The notes under the pieces: model-generated
Databases searched by the model: none
The model's input: only the letters and a program-made list of their open reading frames with translations
What the model was told of the DNA's origin: nothing
Shown here: piece by piece, positions 1 to 12,300 of the stretch
How the letters are laid out: each line of letters begins with the position of its first letter
Numbering within the stretch: the first letter of the stretch is position 1
Origin: Limnomonas spitsbergensis
Lineage: Eukaryota; Chlorophyta; Chlorophyceae; Chlamydomonadales
Assembly: GCA_037349105.1 (NCBI GenBank)
Contig: JAYJMM010000026.1
Span: 2,356,001-2,420,000, forward strand
DNA length: 64,000 nucleotides
Direction: 5' to 3'
Program-made: the position numbers and the translations under genes

Positions 1-361
1 CAGCTGCAGAGCACCTGTCCCCTGTATCACCCCGCTTGCGGGCGCTGATGCTGATGCACCAGCTAAATCCTTAACCCTAAACCATAATTTGCAACCTTAA
101 TCATTTTGCAACCACCCCATGCAGTTGCTGATGCAGATGCCCTAGCTAAAGCCTTAACCCTAAACCCTAAACCCTTGCCCCCCCCCCCCCCCCCGCTTGC
201 AGGGGCTGATGCTAATGCACCAGCTTACGCCTAAGCCCTAAACCATTAAGCCCCCCACCCCCCCGCTTGCTGGCGCTGGTGCTGATGCACCAGCTAAAGC
301 CTTAACCCTATACACTTAAACCCGTAACCCTTAAACCTTAAACCTTGCCCTCCGTTTGCAG
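1..361 (+). repeat. NOC1 intron with 4 degenerate copies of the next exon's start, spaced by CCCTAAA-like DNA
   Basis: Copies of the acceptor plus the first ~25 bases of the exon (core gcgctgatgctgatgcacca) occur at about 30-64, 121-155, 195-232 and 264-297, before the true junction at 361/362. Between copies lie telomere-like ccctaaa/cttaaccct stretches and C-runs. The first copies lack a clean AG or are diverged; the one at 195-232 keeps TTGCAG. Confidence 0.8.
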
Positions 362-3300
362 GCGCTGATGCTGATGCACCAGCTCATGTCATCGCGCAAC
401 TCCGTGCCGGACCGTTTCTACCGCGCTGTTTACTCGGTGCTGCTCACCGATGGACCCTCCACTTCAAGCAAGGCGCCCATGTTCCTCGGCCTGGTGTTCA
501 AGGTGCGCGCCAGTGTTTCTTATAGTGGGCACCAGACCACCCGTAGGGGGCCGCCGGGCGGCCACCACTGGGCCAGTTGGAACAATACTTGACCAACCTG
601 TGGCCGGTGGCCCAAGCAGCAGACACCTTGCTGCCCCACGCCCCCACGGCCGTAGGCCGTCCTGTAGCTGAAATGTAGCTGAAGCGCGCTAAAAGAAACA
701 CTGGCGAGCACCTGCCTGCTGTGCCTTGCTGCTGGCCCTTACTGCTGCTGCTTGATGGCACCCTGGGAAATCTTCCGGATACAGAACCATCATCAGCTGG
801 CCATTCAGCGGCTGTCAGAGGCCGTATTGGGACCAGGCTAAGACCGGCTTTGGCCCAAGCAGCATGGCTGGATGAACCTGGGGCCTGTAGCTGACGATTA
901 AAGTGTATCTGATATGTAGCTGAGTCACGAGTAACGAAAGATATCGATATTTCAGGTGGGTGTCAATATCTCAGGTAGCTCTCTGCTTGCATGCCTCCCC
1001 TGCTGCCAGCCTGCCTGCCTGTTTGCCTCTACTGTGCCTGCCTGCCTCTATGGCTGCCAGCTTGCCTGTTTGCCTGCCTGTCGGCCCCCACTTAGTCAGT
1101 TGGTCTGCTTGCGGCCATGGCTGCTTGCCTGTCCCACCATGGCTGCCTGCCTGCCTGTAGATGCACCTCTTTTGAACCTTCCCGCCTGCCCTGCCACAAG
1201 GGACCCATCTACACTTAACCCCTGTGTTTCTGTCGGCTCCAAAACCTTGAACCCTTGCCTGCTCGGAACCAGTGTTTCTTTTTCCAGCTACAAGTCCGCC
1301 TTTGGCAAGCCATGACCGGCCTTAGACTGGTGCCCGAGGCATTATGGCTGGCCACATCTGGGGCCTCTGTCCAGAGGGTAGCTGACATGTAGCCGAATCA
1401 CGAAGAGCACTGAGCAGAGTTTAAATCCCATCATCCCCCTGTGTGTGCCCCAACCAGGCCATGAAAGCGGACGTGAGTGTTAAGCGCGTGGCTGCGATGG
1501 CCAAGCGGCTGCTGCAGGCGGCCCACAACGCGCCGCCCAACTTTGCGTGTGCGGTGCTGTTCATGGTGTCTGAGGTGTGCGCAGGCCGATGAATGTATCC
1601 ATCCAAACAAAACTTGCTTTGCAACCGCTTTTGTAACCTTGTCTCTGAGGGTGTCTCTGCCCAGCCGACCGGTCAATGTGGGGGGCGCTGTTGTACTAAA
1701 ACACGTGCACCATTCACTGATTATTGAGCGTACTTCAGCTACAATTCAGCTACATCACGGTCTACGGCCGTGGGGGCCAGGTGCAACAAGCCCTGCTGCT
1801 CTGGCCGCCACCAGCCGTAGGCCAGTCACAGTTTGGTCCCAATCGGCTGCTCGGTGGCACTCCAACGGCCCTCCAAAGGTGCGCTGGCACGTTATAAGAT
1901 AAATACCGTAGTCACGGACGTATTTCGTTGTTTTTATCGTTGTTCAGGGAACAACGAAATCAATTTTGGAAATGTTTCTGCCTGGACCTTTTTGAGGGGC
2001 AACGAATCAAAAAAATCGCCAAAACAGCAGCTTTTTAAGCAACAATGAACTTCGAAAACAACGAAACGCGTCCGTGGCTACAGGACTGGCACAAATATAT
2101 GAGCTTCCCACCCTGGATCTCCTGTGCTTGTTTGGTACCACGTAGGATCACGATCTGTGTCGGCCTCTAATGACAGTTTTTGTTCCGTCTGCTTGCTGCC
2201 TTGTGCATAGTGACCTGTTGGCAAGGTCCTTGGCCTGGTGACCTGTTGGCAAGGTCCTTGGCCTGGTGACCTGTTGGCAAGGTCCTTGGCCTGGTCACCT
2301 GTTGGCAAGGTCCTTGGCCTGGTGACCTGTTGGCAAGGTCCTTGGCCTGGTGACCTGTTGGCAAGGTCCTTGGCCTGGTGACCTGTTGGCAGGGTCCTTG
2401 GCCTGGTGACCTGTTGGCAAGGTCCTTGGCCTGGTCACCTGTTGGCAAGGTCCTTGGCCTGGTGACCTGTTGGCAAGGTCCTTGGCCTGGTGACCTGTTG
2501 GCAAGGTCCTTGGCCTGATGACCTGTTGGCAAGGTCCTTTGCCTGGTGACCTGTTGGCAAGGTCCTTTGCCTGGTGACCTGTTGGCAAGGTCCTTGGCCT
2601 GGTGACCTGTTGGCAAGGTCCTTGGCCTGGTGACCTGTTGGCAAGGTCCTTGGCCTGGTGACCTGTTGGCAAGGTCCTTGGCCTGGTGACCTGTTGGCAA
2701 GGTCCTTGGCCTGGTCACCTGTTGGCAAGGTCCTTGGCCTGGTGACTTGTTGGCAAGGTCCTTGGCCTGGTCACCTGTTGGCAAGGTCCTTGGCCTGGTC
2801 ACCTGTTGGCAAGGTCCTTGGCCTGGTGACCTGTTGGCAAGGTCCTTGGCCTGGTGACCTGTTGGCAAGGTCCTTGGCATGGTGACCTGTTGGCAAGGTC
2901 CTTGGCCTGGTGACCTGCTGGCAAGGTCCTTGGCCTGGTCACCTGTTGGCAAGGTCCTTGGCCTGGTGACCTGTTGGCAAGGTCCTTGGCCTGGTGACCT
3001 GTTGGCAAGGTCCTTGGCCTGGTGACCTGTTGGCAATGTCCTTGGCCTGGTGACCTGCTGGCAAGGTCCTTGGCCTGGTGACCTGTTGGCAAGGTCCTTG
3101 GCCTGGTCACCTGTTGGCAAGGTCCTTGGCCTGGTGACCTGTTGGCAAGGTCCTTGGCCTGGTCACCTGTTGGCAAGGTCCTTGGCCTGGTGACCTGTTG
3201 GCAAGGTCCTTGGCCTGGTGACCTGTTGGCAAGGTCCTTGGCCTGATGACCTGTTGGCAAGGTCCTTGGCCTGGTGACCTGTTGGCAAGGTCCTTGGCCT

Positions 3301-6300
3301 GGTGACCTGTTGGCAAGGTCCTTGGCCTGGTGACCTGTTGGCAAGGTCCTTGGCCTGGTGACCTGTTGGCAAGGTCCTTGGCCTGGTGACCTGTTGGCAA
3401 GGTCCTTGGCATGGTGACCTGTTGGCAAGGTCCTTGGCCTGGTGACCTGCTGGCAAGGTCCTTGGCCTGGTGACCTGTTGGCAAGGTCCTTGGCCTGGTG
3501 ACCTGTTGGCAAGGTCCTTGGCCTGGTCACCTGTTGGCAAGGTCCTTGGCCTGGTGACCTGTTGGCAAGGTCCTTGGCCTGGTACCTGTTGGCAAGGTCC
3601 TTGGCCTGGTGACCTGTTGGCAAGGTCCTTGGCCTGGTGACCTGTTGGCAAGGTCCTTGGCCTGGTGACCTGTTGGCAAGGTCCTTGGCCTGGTGACCTG
3701 TTGGCAAGGTCCTTGGCTCTGGTGACCTGTTGGCAAGGTCCTTGGCCTGGTGACCTGTTGGCAAGGTCCTTGGCCTGGTGACCTGTTGGCAAGGTCCTTG
3801 GCCTGGTGACCTGTGGCAAGGTCCTTGGCCTGGTGACCTGTTGGCAAGGTCCTTGGCCTGGTGACCTGTTGGCAAGGTCCTTGGCCTGGTGACCTGTTGG
3901 CAAGGTCCTTGGCCTGGTGACCTGTTGGCAAGGTCCTTGGCCTGGTGACCTGTTGGCAAGGTCCTTGGCCTGTGACCTGTGGCAATGTCCTTGGCCTGGT
4001 GACCTGTTGGCAAGGTCCTTGGCCTGGTGACCTGTTGGCAAGGTCCTTGGCCTGGTGACCTGTTGGCAAGGTCCTTGGCCTGGTGACCTGCTGGCAAGGT
4101 CCTTGGCCTGGTCACCTGTTGGCAAGGTCCTTGGCCTGGTCACCTGTTGGCAAGGTCCTTGGCCTGGTGACCTGTTGGCAAGGTCCTTGGCCTGGTGACC
4201 TGTTGGCAAGGTCCTTGGCCTGGTGACCTGTTGGCAAGGTCCTTGGCCTGGTGACCTGTTGGCAAGGTCCTTGGCCTGGTGACCTGTTGGCAAGGTCCTT
4301 GGCCTGGTGACCTGTTGGCAAGGTCCTTGGCCTGGTGACCTGCTTGGCAAGGTCCTTGGCCTGGTGACCTGTTGGCAAGGTCCTTGGCCTGGTGACCTGT
4401 TGGCAAGGTCCTTGGCCTGGTGACCTGTTGGCAAGGTCCTTGGCCTGGTGACCTGTTGGCAAGGTCCTTGGCCTGGTGACCTGTTGGCAAGGTCCTTGGC
4501 CTGGTGACCTGTTGGCAAGGTCCTTGGCCTGGTGACCTGTTGGCAAGGTCCTTGGCCTGGTGACCTGTTGGCAAGGTCCTTGGCCTGGTGACCTGTTGGC
4601 AAGGTCCTTGGCCTGGTGACCTGTTGGCAAGGTCCTTGGCCTGGTGACCTGTTGGCAAGGTCCTTGGCCTGGTGACCTGTTGGCAAGGTCCTTGGCCTGG
4701 TGCACCTGTTGGCAAGGTCCTTGGCCTGGTGACCTGTTGGCAAGGTCCTTGGCCTGGTCGACCTGTTGGCAAGGTCCTTGGCCTGGTGACCTGTTGGCAA
4801 GGTCCTTGGCCTGGTGACCTGTTGGCAAGGTCCTTGGCCTGGTGACCTGTTGGCAAGGTCCTTGGCCTGGTGACCTGTTGGCAAGGTCCTTGGCCTGGTG
4901 ACCTGTTGGCAAGGTCCTTGGCCTGGTGACCTGTTGGCAAGGTCCTTGGCCTGGTGACCTGTTGGCAAGGTCCTTGGCCTGGTGACCTGTTGGCAAGGTC
5001 CTTGGCCTGGTGACCTGTTGGCAAGGTCCTTGGCCTGGTGACCTGTTGGCAAGGTCCTTGGCCTGGTGACCTGTTGGCAAGGTCCTTGGCCTGGTGACCT
5101 GTTGGCAAGGTCCTTGGCCTGGTGACCTGTTGGCAAGGTCCTTGGCCTGGTGACCTGTTGGCAAGGTCCTTGGCCTGGTGACCTGTTGGCAAGGTCCTTG
5201 GCCTGGTGACCTGTTGGCAAGGTCCTTGGCCTGGTGACCTGTTGGCAAGGTCCTTGGCCTGGTGACCTGTTGGCAAGGTCCTTGGCCTGGTGACCTGTTG
5301 GCAAGGTCCTTGGCCTGGTGACCTGTTGGCAAGGTCCTTGGCCTGGTGACCTGTTGGCAAGGTCCTTGGCCTGGTGACCTGTTGGCAAGGTCCTTGGCCT
5401 GGTGACCTGTTGGCAAGGTCCTTGGCCTGGTGACCTGTTGGCAAGGTCCTTGGCCTGGTGACCTGTTGGCAAGGTCCTTGGCCTGGTGACCTGTTGGCAA
5501 GGTCCTTGGCTGGTGACCTGTGGCAAGGTCCTTGGCCTGGTGACCTGTTGGCAAGGTCCTTGGCCTGGTGACCTGTTGGCAAGGTCCTTGGCCTGGTGAC
5601 CTGTTGGCAAGGTCCTTGGCCTGGTGACCTTGTTGGCAAGGTCCTTGGCCTGGTGACCTGTGGCAAGGTCTTGGCCTGGTGAACCTGTTGGCAAGGTCCT
5701 TGGCCTGGTGACCTGTGGCAAGGTCCCTTGGCCTGGTGACCTGTTGGCAAGGTCCTTGGCCTGGTGACCTGTTGGCAAGGTCCTTGGCCTGGTGACCTGT
5801 TGGCAAGGTCCTTGGCCTGGTGACCTGTTGGCAAGGTCCTTGGCCTGGTGCACCTGTTTGGCAAGGTCCTTGGCCTGGTGACCTGTTGGCAAGTTCCTTG
5901 GCCTGGCTGACCTCGTTGGCAAGGTCCTTGGCCTGGTGACCTGTTGGCAAGGTCCTTTGGCCTGCGTGACCTGTTGGCAAGGTCCTTGGCCTGGTGACCT
6001 GTTGGCAAGGTCCTTGGCCTGGTGACCTGTTGGCAAGGTCCTTGGCCTGGTGACCTGTTGGCAAGGTCCTTGGCCTGGTGACCTGTTGGCAAGGTCCTTG
6101 GCCTGGTGACCTGTTGGCAAGGTCCTTGGCCTGGTCGACCTGTTGGCAAGGTCCTTGGCCTGGTGACCTGTTGGCAAGGTCCTTGGCCTGGTGACCTGTT
6201 GGCAAGGTCCTTGGCCTGGTGACCTGTTGGCAAGGTCCTTGGCCTGGTGACCTGTTGGCAAGGTCCTTGGCCTGGTGACCTGTTGGCAAGGTCCTTGGCC

Positions 6301-9300
6301 TGGTGACCTGTTGGCAAGGTCCTTGGCCTGGTGACCTGTTGGCAAGGTCCTTGGCCTGGTGACCTGTTGGCAAGGTCCTTGGCCTGGTGACCTGTTGGCA
6401 AGGTCCTTGGCCTGGTGACCTGTTGGCAAGGTCCTTGGCCTGGTGACCTGTTGGCAAGGTCCTTGGCCTGGTCACCTGTTGGCAAGGTCCTTGGCCTGGT
6501 GACCTGTTGGCAAGGTCCTTGGCCTGGTGACCTGTTGGCAAGGTCCTTGGCCTGGTGACCTGTTGGCAAGGTCCTTGGCCTGGTGACCTGTTGGCAAGGT
6601 CCTTGGCCTGGTGACCTGTTGGCAAGGTCCTTGGCCTGGTGACCTGTTGGCAAGGTCCTTGGCCTGGTGACCTGTTGGCAAGGTCCTTGGCCTGGTGACC
6701 TGTTGGCAAGGTCCTTGGCCTGATGACCTGTTGACAAGGTCCTTGGCCTGGTGACCTGTTGGCAAGGTCCTTGGCCTGGTGACCTGTTGGCAAGGTCCTT
6801 GGCCTGGTGACCTGTTGGCAAGGTCCTTGGCCTGGTGACCTGTTGGCAAGGTCCTTGGCCTGGTGACCTGTTGGCAAGGTCCTTGGCCTGGTGACCTGTT
6901 GGCAAGGTCCTTGGCCTGGTGACCTGTTGGCAAGGTCCTTGGCCTGGTGACCTGTTGGCAAGGTCCTTGGCCTGGTGACCTGTTGGCAAGGTCCTTGGCC
7001 TGGTGACCTGTTGGCAAGGTCCTTGGCCTGGTGACCTGTTGGCAAGGTCCTTGGCCTGGTGACCTGTTGGTAAGGTCCTTGGCCTGGTGACCTGTTGGCA
7101 AGGTCCTTGGCCTGGTGACCTGTTGGCAAGGTCCTTGGCCTGGTGACCTGTTGGCAAGGTCCTTGGCCTGGTGACCTGTTGGCAAGGTCCTTGGCCTGGT
7201 GACCTGTTGGCAAGGTCCTTGGCCTGGTGACCTGTTGGCAAGGTCCTTGGCCTGGTGACCTGTTGGCAAGGTCCTTGGCCTGGTGACCTGCTGGCAAGGT
7301 CCTTGGCCTGGTCACCTGTTGGCAAGGTCCTTGGCCTGGTCACCTGTTGGCAAGGTCCTTGGCCTGGTCACCTGTTGGCAAGGTCCTTGGCCTGGTCACC
7401 TGTTGGCAAGGTCCTTGGCCTGGTGACCTGTTGGCAAGGTCCTTGGCCTGGTGACCTGTTGGCAAGGTCCTTGGCCTGGTGACCTGTTGGCAAGGTCCTT
7501 GGCCTGGTGACCTGTTGGCAAGGTCCTTGGCCTGGTGACCTGTTGGTAAGGTCCTTGGCCTGGTGACCTGTTGGCAAGGTCCTTGGCCTGGTGACCTGTT
7601 GGCAAGGTCCTTGGCCTGGTCACCTGTTGGCAAGGTCCTTGGCCTGGTCACCTGTTGGCAAGGTCCTTGGCCTGATGACCTGTTGGCAAGGTCCTTGGCC
7701 TGGTGACCTGTTGGCAAGGTCCTTGGCCTGGTGACCAGTTGGCAAGGTCCTTGGCCTGGTGACCTGTTGGCAAGGTCCTTGGCCTGGTGACCTGTTGGCA
7801 AGGTCCTTGGCCTGGTGACCTGTTGGCAAGGTCCTTGGCCTGGTGACCTGTTGGCAAGGTCCTTGGCCTGGTGACCTGTTGGCAAGGTCCTTGGCCTGGT
7901 GACCTGTTGGCAAGGTCCTTGGCCTGGTGACCTGTTGGCAAGGTCCTTGGCCTGGTGACCTGTTGGCAAGGTCCTTGGCCTGGTGACCTGTTGGCAAGGT
8001 CCTTGGCCTGGTGACCTGTTGGCAAGGTCCTTGGCCTGGTGACCTGTTGGCAAGGTCCTAGTTCTTGTCTTGTAGGGTGAAAACAGGAAGGGAACTTTAG
8101 GGGAGAGGAAAGACATAGAAAGATGTGATATGATAATGACACCTCTGTTGCCTGGCGGCCCAAAGACCTCCTCACTGTTGCAGAATTCGAAAACCTAGGT
8201 TTTACCGCGCTGGTCAGGGTTGCTTTCCCCCAGTTACCGCGAATTGCGGTATATTGCGGTTATTCCTTATACTTGACAGATGCAGAAAATATATGCATAT
8301 AACTATATAAGGAATGTACAGTAATAAAGTTGGTTCAACAAAGGAATTCGGCAACAAAGCCGGGAAAATAAAGGAAAACTCAAATTAGCTTAGAGAGTAG
8401 TACATAAGTAGTACATAAGAAAAACAGGATACTTAAAAGCTTGGTAGGCACATTGCTCAGGCGCCATGGTTCCTGCCGGGCCGCAATGGCGCCTCGCTAT
8501 GCCGGGAAGCTGACATATCATATTAGACTTCTTTTTCTGCTGCCTGTGCATTCCCTGGCCTGGTAGGGCACCAGGCCAGGGAAAGCACAGGTCGTCAGTT
8601 AACCAAAGGAATGTGCAGATATTTGAAGTGCCATTGCAGCCCGGCAGGACGAAGCAAGTCAGGCCGCGTTAAAGCTCTTAGGTAACTTTTTTAAATCACT
8701 TTCAAGCTTCCACCGATATTTGTTGCACGAGTTTCCCCCCTACCCGTGTCACCCACCCATAAAAACAAACAAAACAGAAAATAACTCGCACCCTGCAGGT
8801 TCCTTAGGCATACGTATAGCAGGCATCACCTTCATGAGCAGACCTTCCGGCCCATTTCAGCCTCCCTCGCCTCTCCCCCCCCTCCTCCTTCCCCCCCCCC
8901 CCCCTCATGCCCTGAAAACAACTCCTCGCAGGTTCTTAAGGCCCACAACGCGCTCTGGCCCGGCATCCTCCACGCCGAGGACGTCGGGTCTGGTGGGGAG
9001 ACCTTCCAGGATGCCGAGGCGGTTGGCAGGTGGGTGGGCTGCTTAACCCTGAACCTCGATCCCCCCCAACCTCGGTTGTTTTCCTTTGTTATCTACTCAG
9101 TGCTGCTGCCTAGCTAGGCTGGTGGCTTTCCCAATTTGGGTCCCAGGGTAATGGATGTGCTCATATTTTTACAAAATATGAGAAGACTGTGCCCTCGTAT
9201 GGGCGTGCGGGGTAACAGGGAACAGCGCAGCCGGGGGCTGAAACCTCGTCCGCACTGTTCCCGTCGTTGTACTTCACACCATTCCATCCGCCCTCCACAG

Positions 9301-12300
9301 TTTCCCCTCCTTCCCCATCTCTTCACCCTTCACTGCTATCTCTTGTCACACCACCCACCCACCCACTCACCCTTCACTGCTATCTCTTGTCACACCACTC
9401 ACCCACCCACTCACCCTTCACTGCTATCTCTTGTCACACCACCCACCTACCCACTCACCCTTCACTGCTATCTCTTGTCACACCACTCACCCACCCACTC
9501 ACCCTTCACTGCTATCTCTTGTCACACCACTCACCCACCCACTCACCCTTCACTGCTATCTCTTGTCACACCACCCACCTACCCACTCACCCTTCACTGC
9601 TATCTCTCGTCCACCCTTCACTGCTATCCTGCCGTCGTTTTACTTCACACCACCCACCCACCCACCCACCCACCTCAGCTGCCATGGTTGTCGTGGAGCA
9701 AAGTGAGACAGGGAGTTGTGGGCCAATGCTCCCATCCACCCTCACTTCATCACTCGTCACCCGTCCACCCCCACACTTATCACTCGTCCCTTGTCCATCC
9801 TCACACTTATCACTCGCCCCCCCCCCCACACACACTCCTCTTTTATCACTCTATCATACAGTGAGGATGAAGATGGAGAGGTTCAGGCCATGGCCCGGAC
9901 TGTCGCTGCCCGTGCTGCCGCAGCCAAAGCCGAAACTGTGGCGGGTGGCATCGACGAGGACGATGGGGATGAGGATGTAGATGAGGAGGAGGAGGAGGGC
10001 GTTCCCCGGAGGATGTCGCTAGCAGGAGCGAGTGGGCGCAGCGAGCCAGGTGCCGCCCGGCCTGCGACGAACGGCCGAGGGCCTCCCGGCCCGAGGAAGG
10101 GATGGCCCCAGGAAGGATACTATGACATGCACAAGAGGTGCGGTTGTCCTCCCATAGGTGCCTAAATAGGGTCAGGTCACAGGTAGGGTGGGGTGGAGAT
10201 CACGCAAATTTCCAACTTATTTCGCCAGGAGTAGTTGGGGGGGATCATGCAAGGCCCGCCCACATTGGGGATGATTCAAATAGCTCAAAGAGTAAAGGAT
10301 TATGTGCACAAAAAGAGTAACGTTCTGTGCACTAAAGATTACTGGTAGTGGAGGCGGGTGGGGGGGGGGGGGGGCGGCATTGGGGTGGAGGGGGGGGGGG
10401 GGCGGCATTGGGGTGGAGGAGGGGGGGGGGCATTGGGGTGGAGGAGGGGGGGCGGCATTGGGGTGGAGGGGGGGGGGAGGGGGCATTGGGGTGGAGGAGG
10501 GGGGGCGGCATTGGGGTGGAGGGGGGGGGGGGGGCGGCATTGGGGTGGAGGGGGGGGGGGGGGCGGCATTGGGGTGGAGGAGGGGGGGCGGCATTGGGGT
10601 GGAGGAGGGGGGGCGGCATTGGGGTGGAGGGGGGGGGGGGGCGGCATTGGGGTGGAGGGGGGGGGGGGGCGGCATTGGGGTGGAGGGGGGGGGGGGGCGG
10701 CATTGGGGTGGAGGGGGGGGGGGGGGCGGCATTGGGGTGGAGGGGGGGGGGGGGCGGCATTGGGGTGGAGGGGGGGGGGGGGGCGGCATTGGGGTGGAGG
10801 GGGGGGGGGGGGGCATTGGGGTGGAGGAGGGGGGGCGGCATTGGGGTGGAGGGGGGGGGGGGGCGGCATTGGGGTGGAGGGGGGGGGGGGGGCATTGGGG
10901 TGGAGGAGGGGGGGCGGCATTGGGGTGGAGGAGGGGGGGCGGCATTGGGGTGGAGGAGGGGGGGCGGCATTGGGGTGGAGGGGGGGGGGGGGCGGCATTG
11001 GGGTGGAGGGGGGGGGGGGCGGCATTGGGGTGGAGGGGGGGGGGGCGGCATTGGGGTGGAGGGGGGGGGGGGCGGCATTGGGGTGGAGGGGGAGGGGGGG
11101 GCGGCATTGGGGTGGAGGGGGGGGGGGGCGGCATTGGGGTGGAGGGGGGGGGGGGTCGGCATTGGGGTGGAGGGGGGGGGGGGGGGCATTGGGGTGGAGA
11201 CGGCATCAATACAGATGTGTGTGTGGTCTATGTCATTTATTGATGGAGTTCAGATCCGGTAACGATGCAGTCCCCATCCCGTGCCACCTCGAGTGTCGGT
11301 TTGTGTCAGTTACGGTTACCATTGTAACGCAGGGAGCCGTTGTACTGCGATGCTGACCGAGCGTGCTGGTGGGAGCTGACGAGCCTCGCCTCGCACGCGC
11401 ACCCCTCGGTGGCCTCCATGGCCCGAACGCTCATGAGCGGTCAGCCGGTGGTTTACGACGGGAATCCTCTCCGAGACCACACGTTGGCGTCTTTCCTGGA
11501 CAGGTTGGTCTGGAGGGGATCCACCTGGTGGGATCTATAGAAGTCGGATCCGGGGCGCGGCTGGATCCGGGTGATAAATCGACCCGCGACCACATTTTGA
11601 CCTCTTTCCTCAACAGGTCGGTCCAGGGGGGGCAACAACCTGGTGTGGGGGTGGGGGATCTTAGGATCGCATCCGTGGGGCGCGGCTGGATCTGGGTGAG
11701 GTGATAGATCCGAGGCGCTGGCGGATCTGGGTTCTGTGAGATCCGGGGCGCTGCTGGATTCGGGTGATATATTGATGGCTGGCAGAGAGGGTGTGCTTTG
11801 CTTGAGGGTGGCCATGCGCCTGGTCGCATAGCCAACATGTGCTGATCTTTGATTATTTTAGTGTGATTCAGCTACAATTCAGCTGCATCATGGCCTACGG
11901 CTGTGGGGGCCTGGTGCAGCAAGCCCTACTGCTAGGGCAACCGACCGTAGGCCGGTCAAGGTTAACTCCCAATCGGCCGCCCGGTGGCCCCCCGAAGGTG
12001 CCCTGGCACGTAATAAAATGAACACTGGTGCCGAATGTCTGGAGAGGGGGAGGGTGGCACATATCGGCAGGAGGGCGCTTGAAATGCAAGCAACCCCTAA
12101 TAGATATTGCAGTGGTAAGAGGGTCATGCGGCATATCTATCATGCGGCATATCTATAGTGGTAAGAGGGTCATGCGGCATATCTATCATGCGGCATATCT
12201 ATAGTGGTAAGAGGGTCATGCGGCATATCTATCATGCGGCATATCTATAGTGGTAAGAGGGTCATGCGGCATATCTATCATGCGGCATATCTATAGTGGT

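Noticed and set aside
1..350. Chromosome end suggested by ccctaaa motifs at the window start
   Set aside because: The motifs are short, interrupted and lie inside a NOC1 intron; similar runs occur at several internal places.
2167..8116. Minus-strand open frames up to 1,088 residues with a TGHQAKDLANRSPGQGPCQQ cycle
   Set aside because: They are one 28-bp unit read through all three frames in turn. They sit wholly inside a NOC1 intron, overlap each other, and have no non-repeat domain.
9136..9864. 242-residue plus-strand open frame rich in HPPTH
   Set aside because: It is translated 44-bp repeat within the NOC1 intron 9030-9861; the true exon begins after CATACAG at 9861.
10217..11356. Glycine-rich (plus) and PPP-rich (minus) proteins resembling wall glycoproteins
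   Set aside because: All frames of a G-run array are rich in G or P. Flanking NOC1 exons on the plus strand place it inside an intron.
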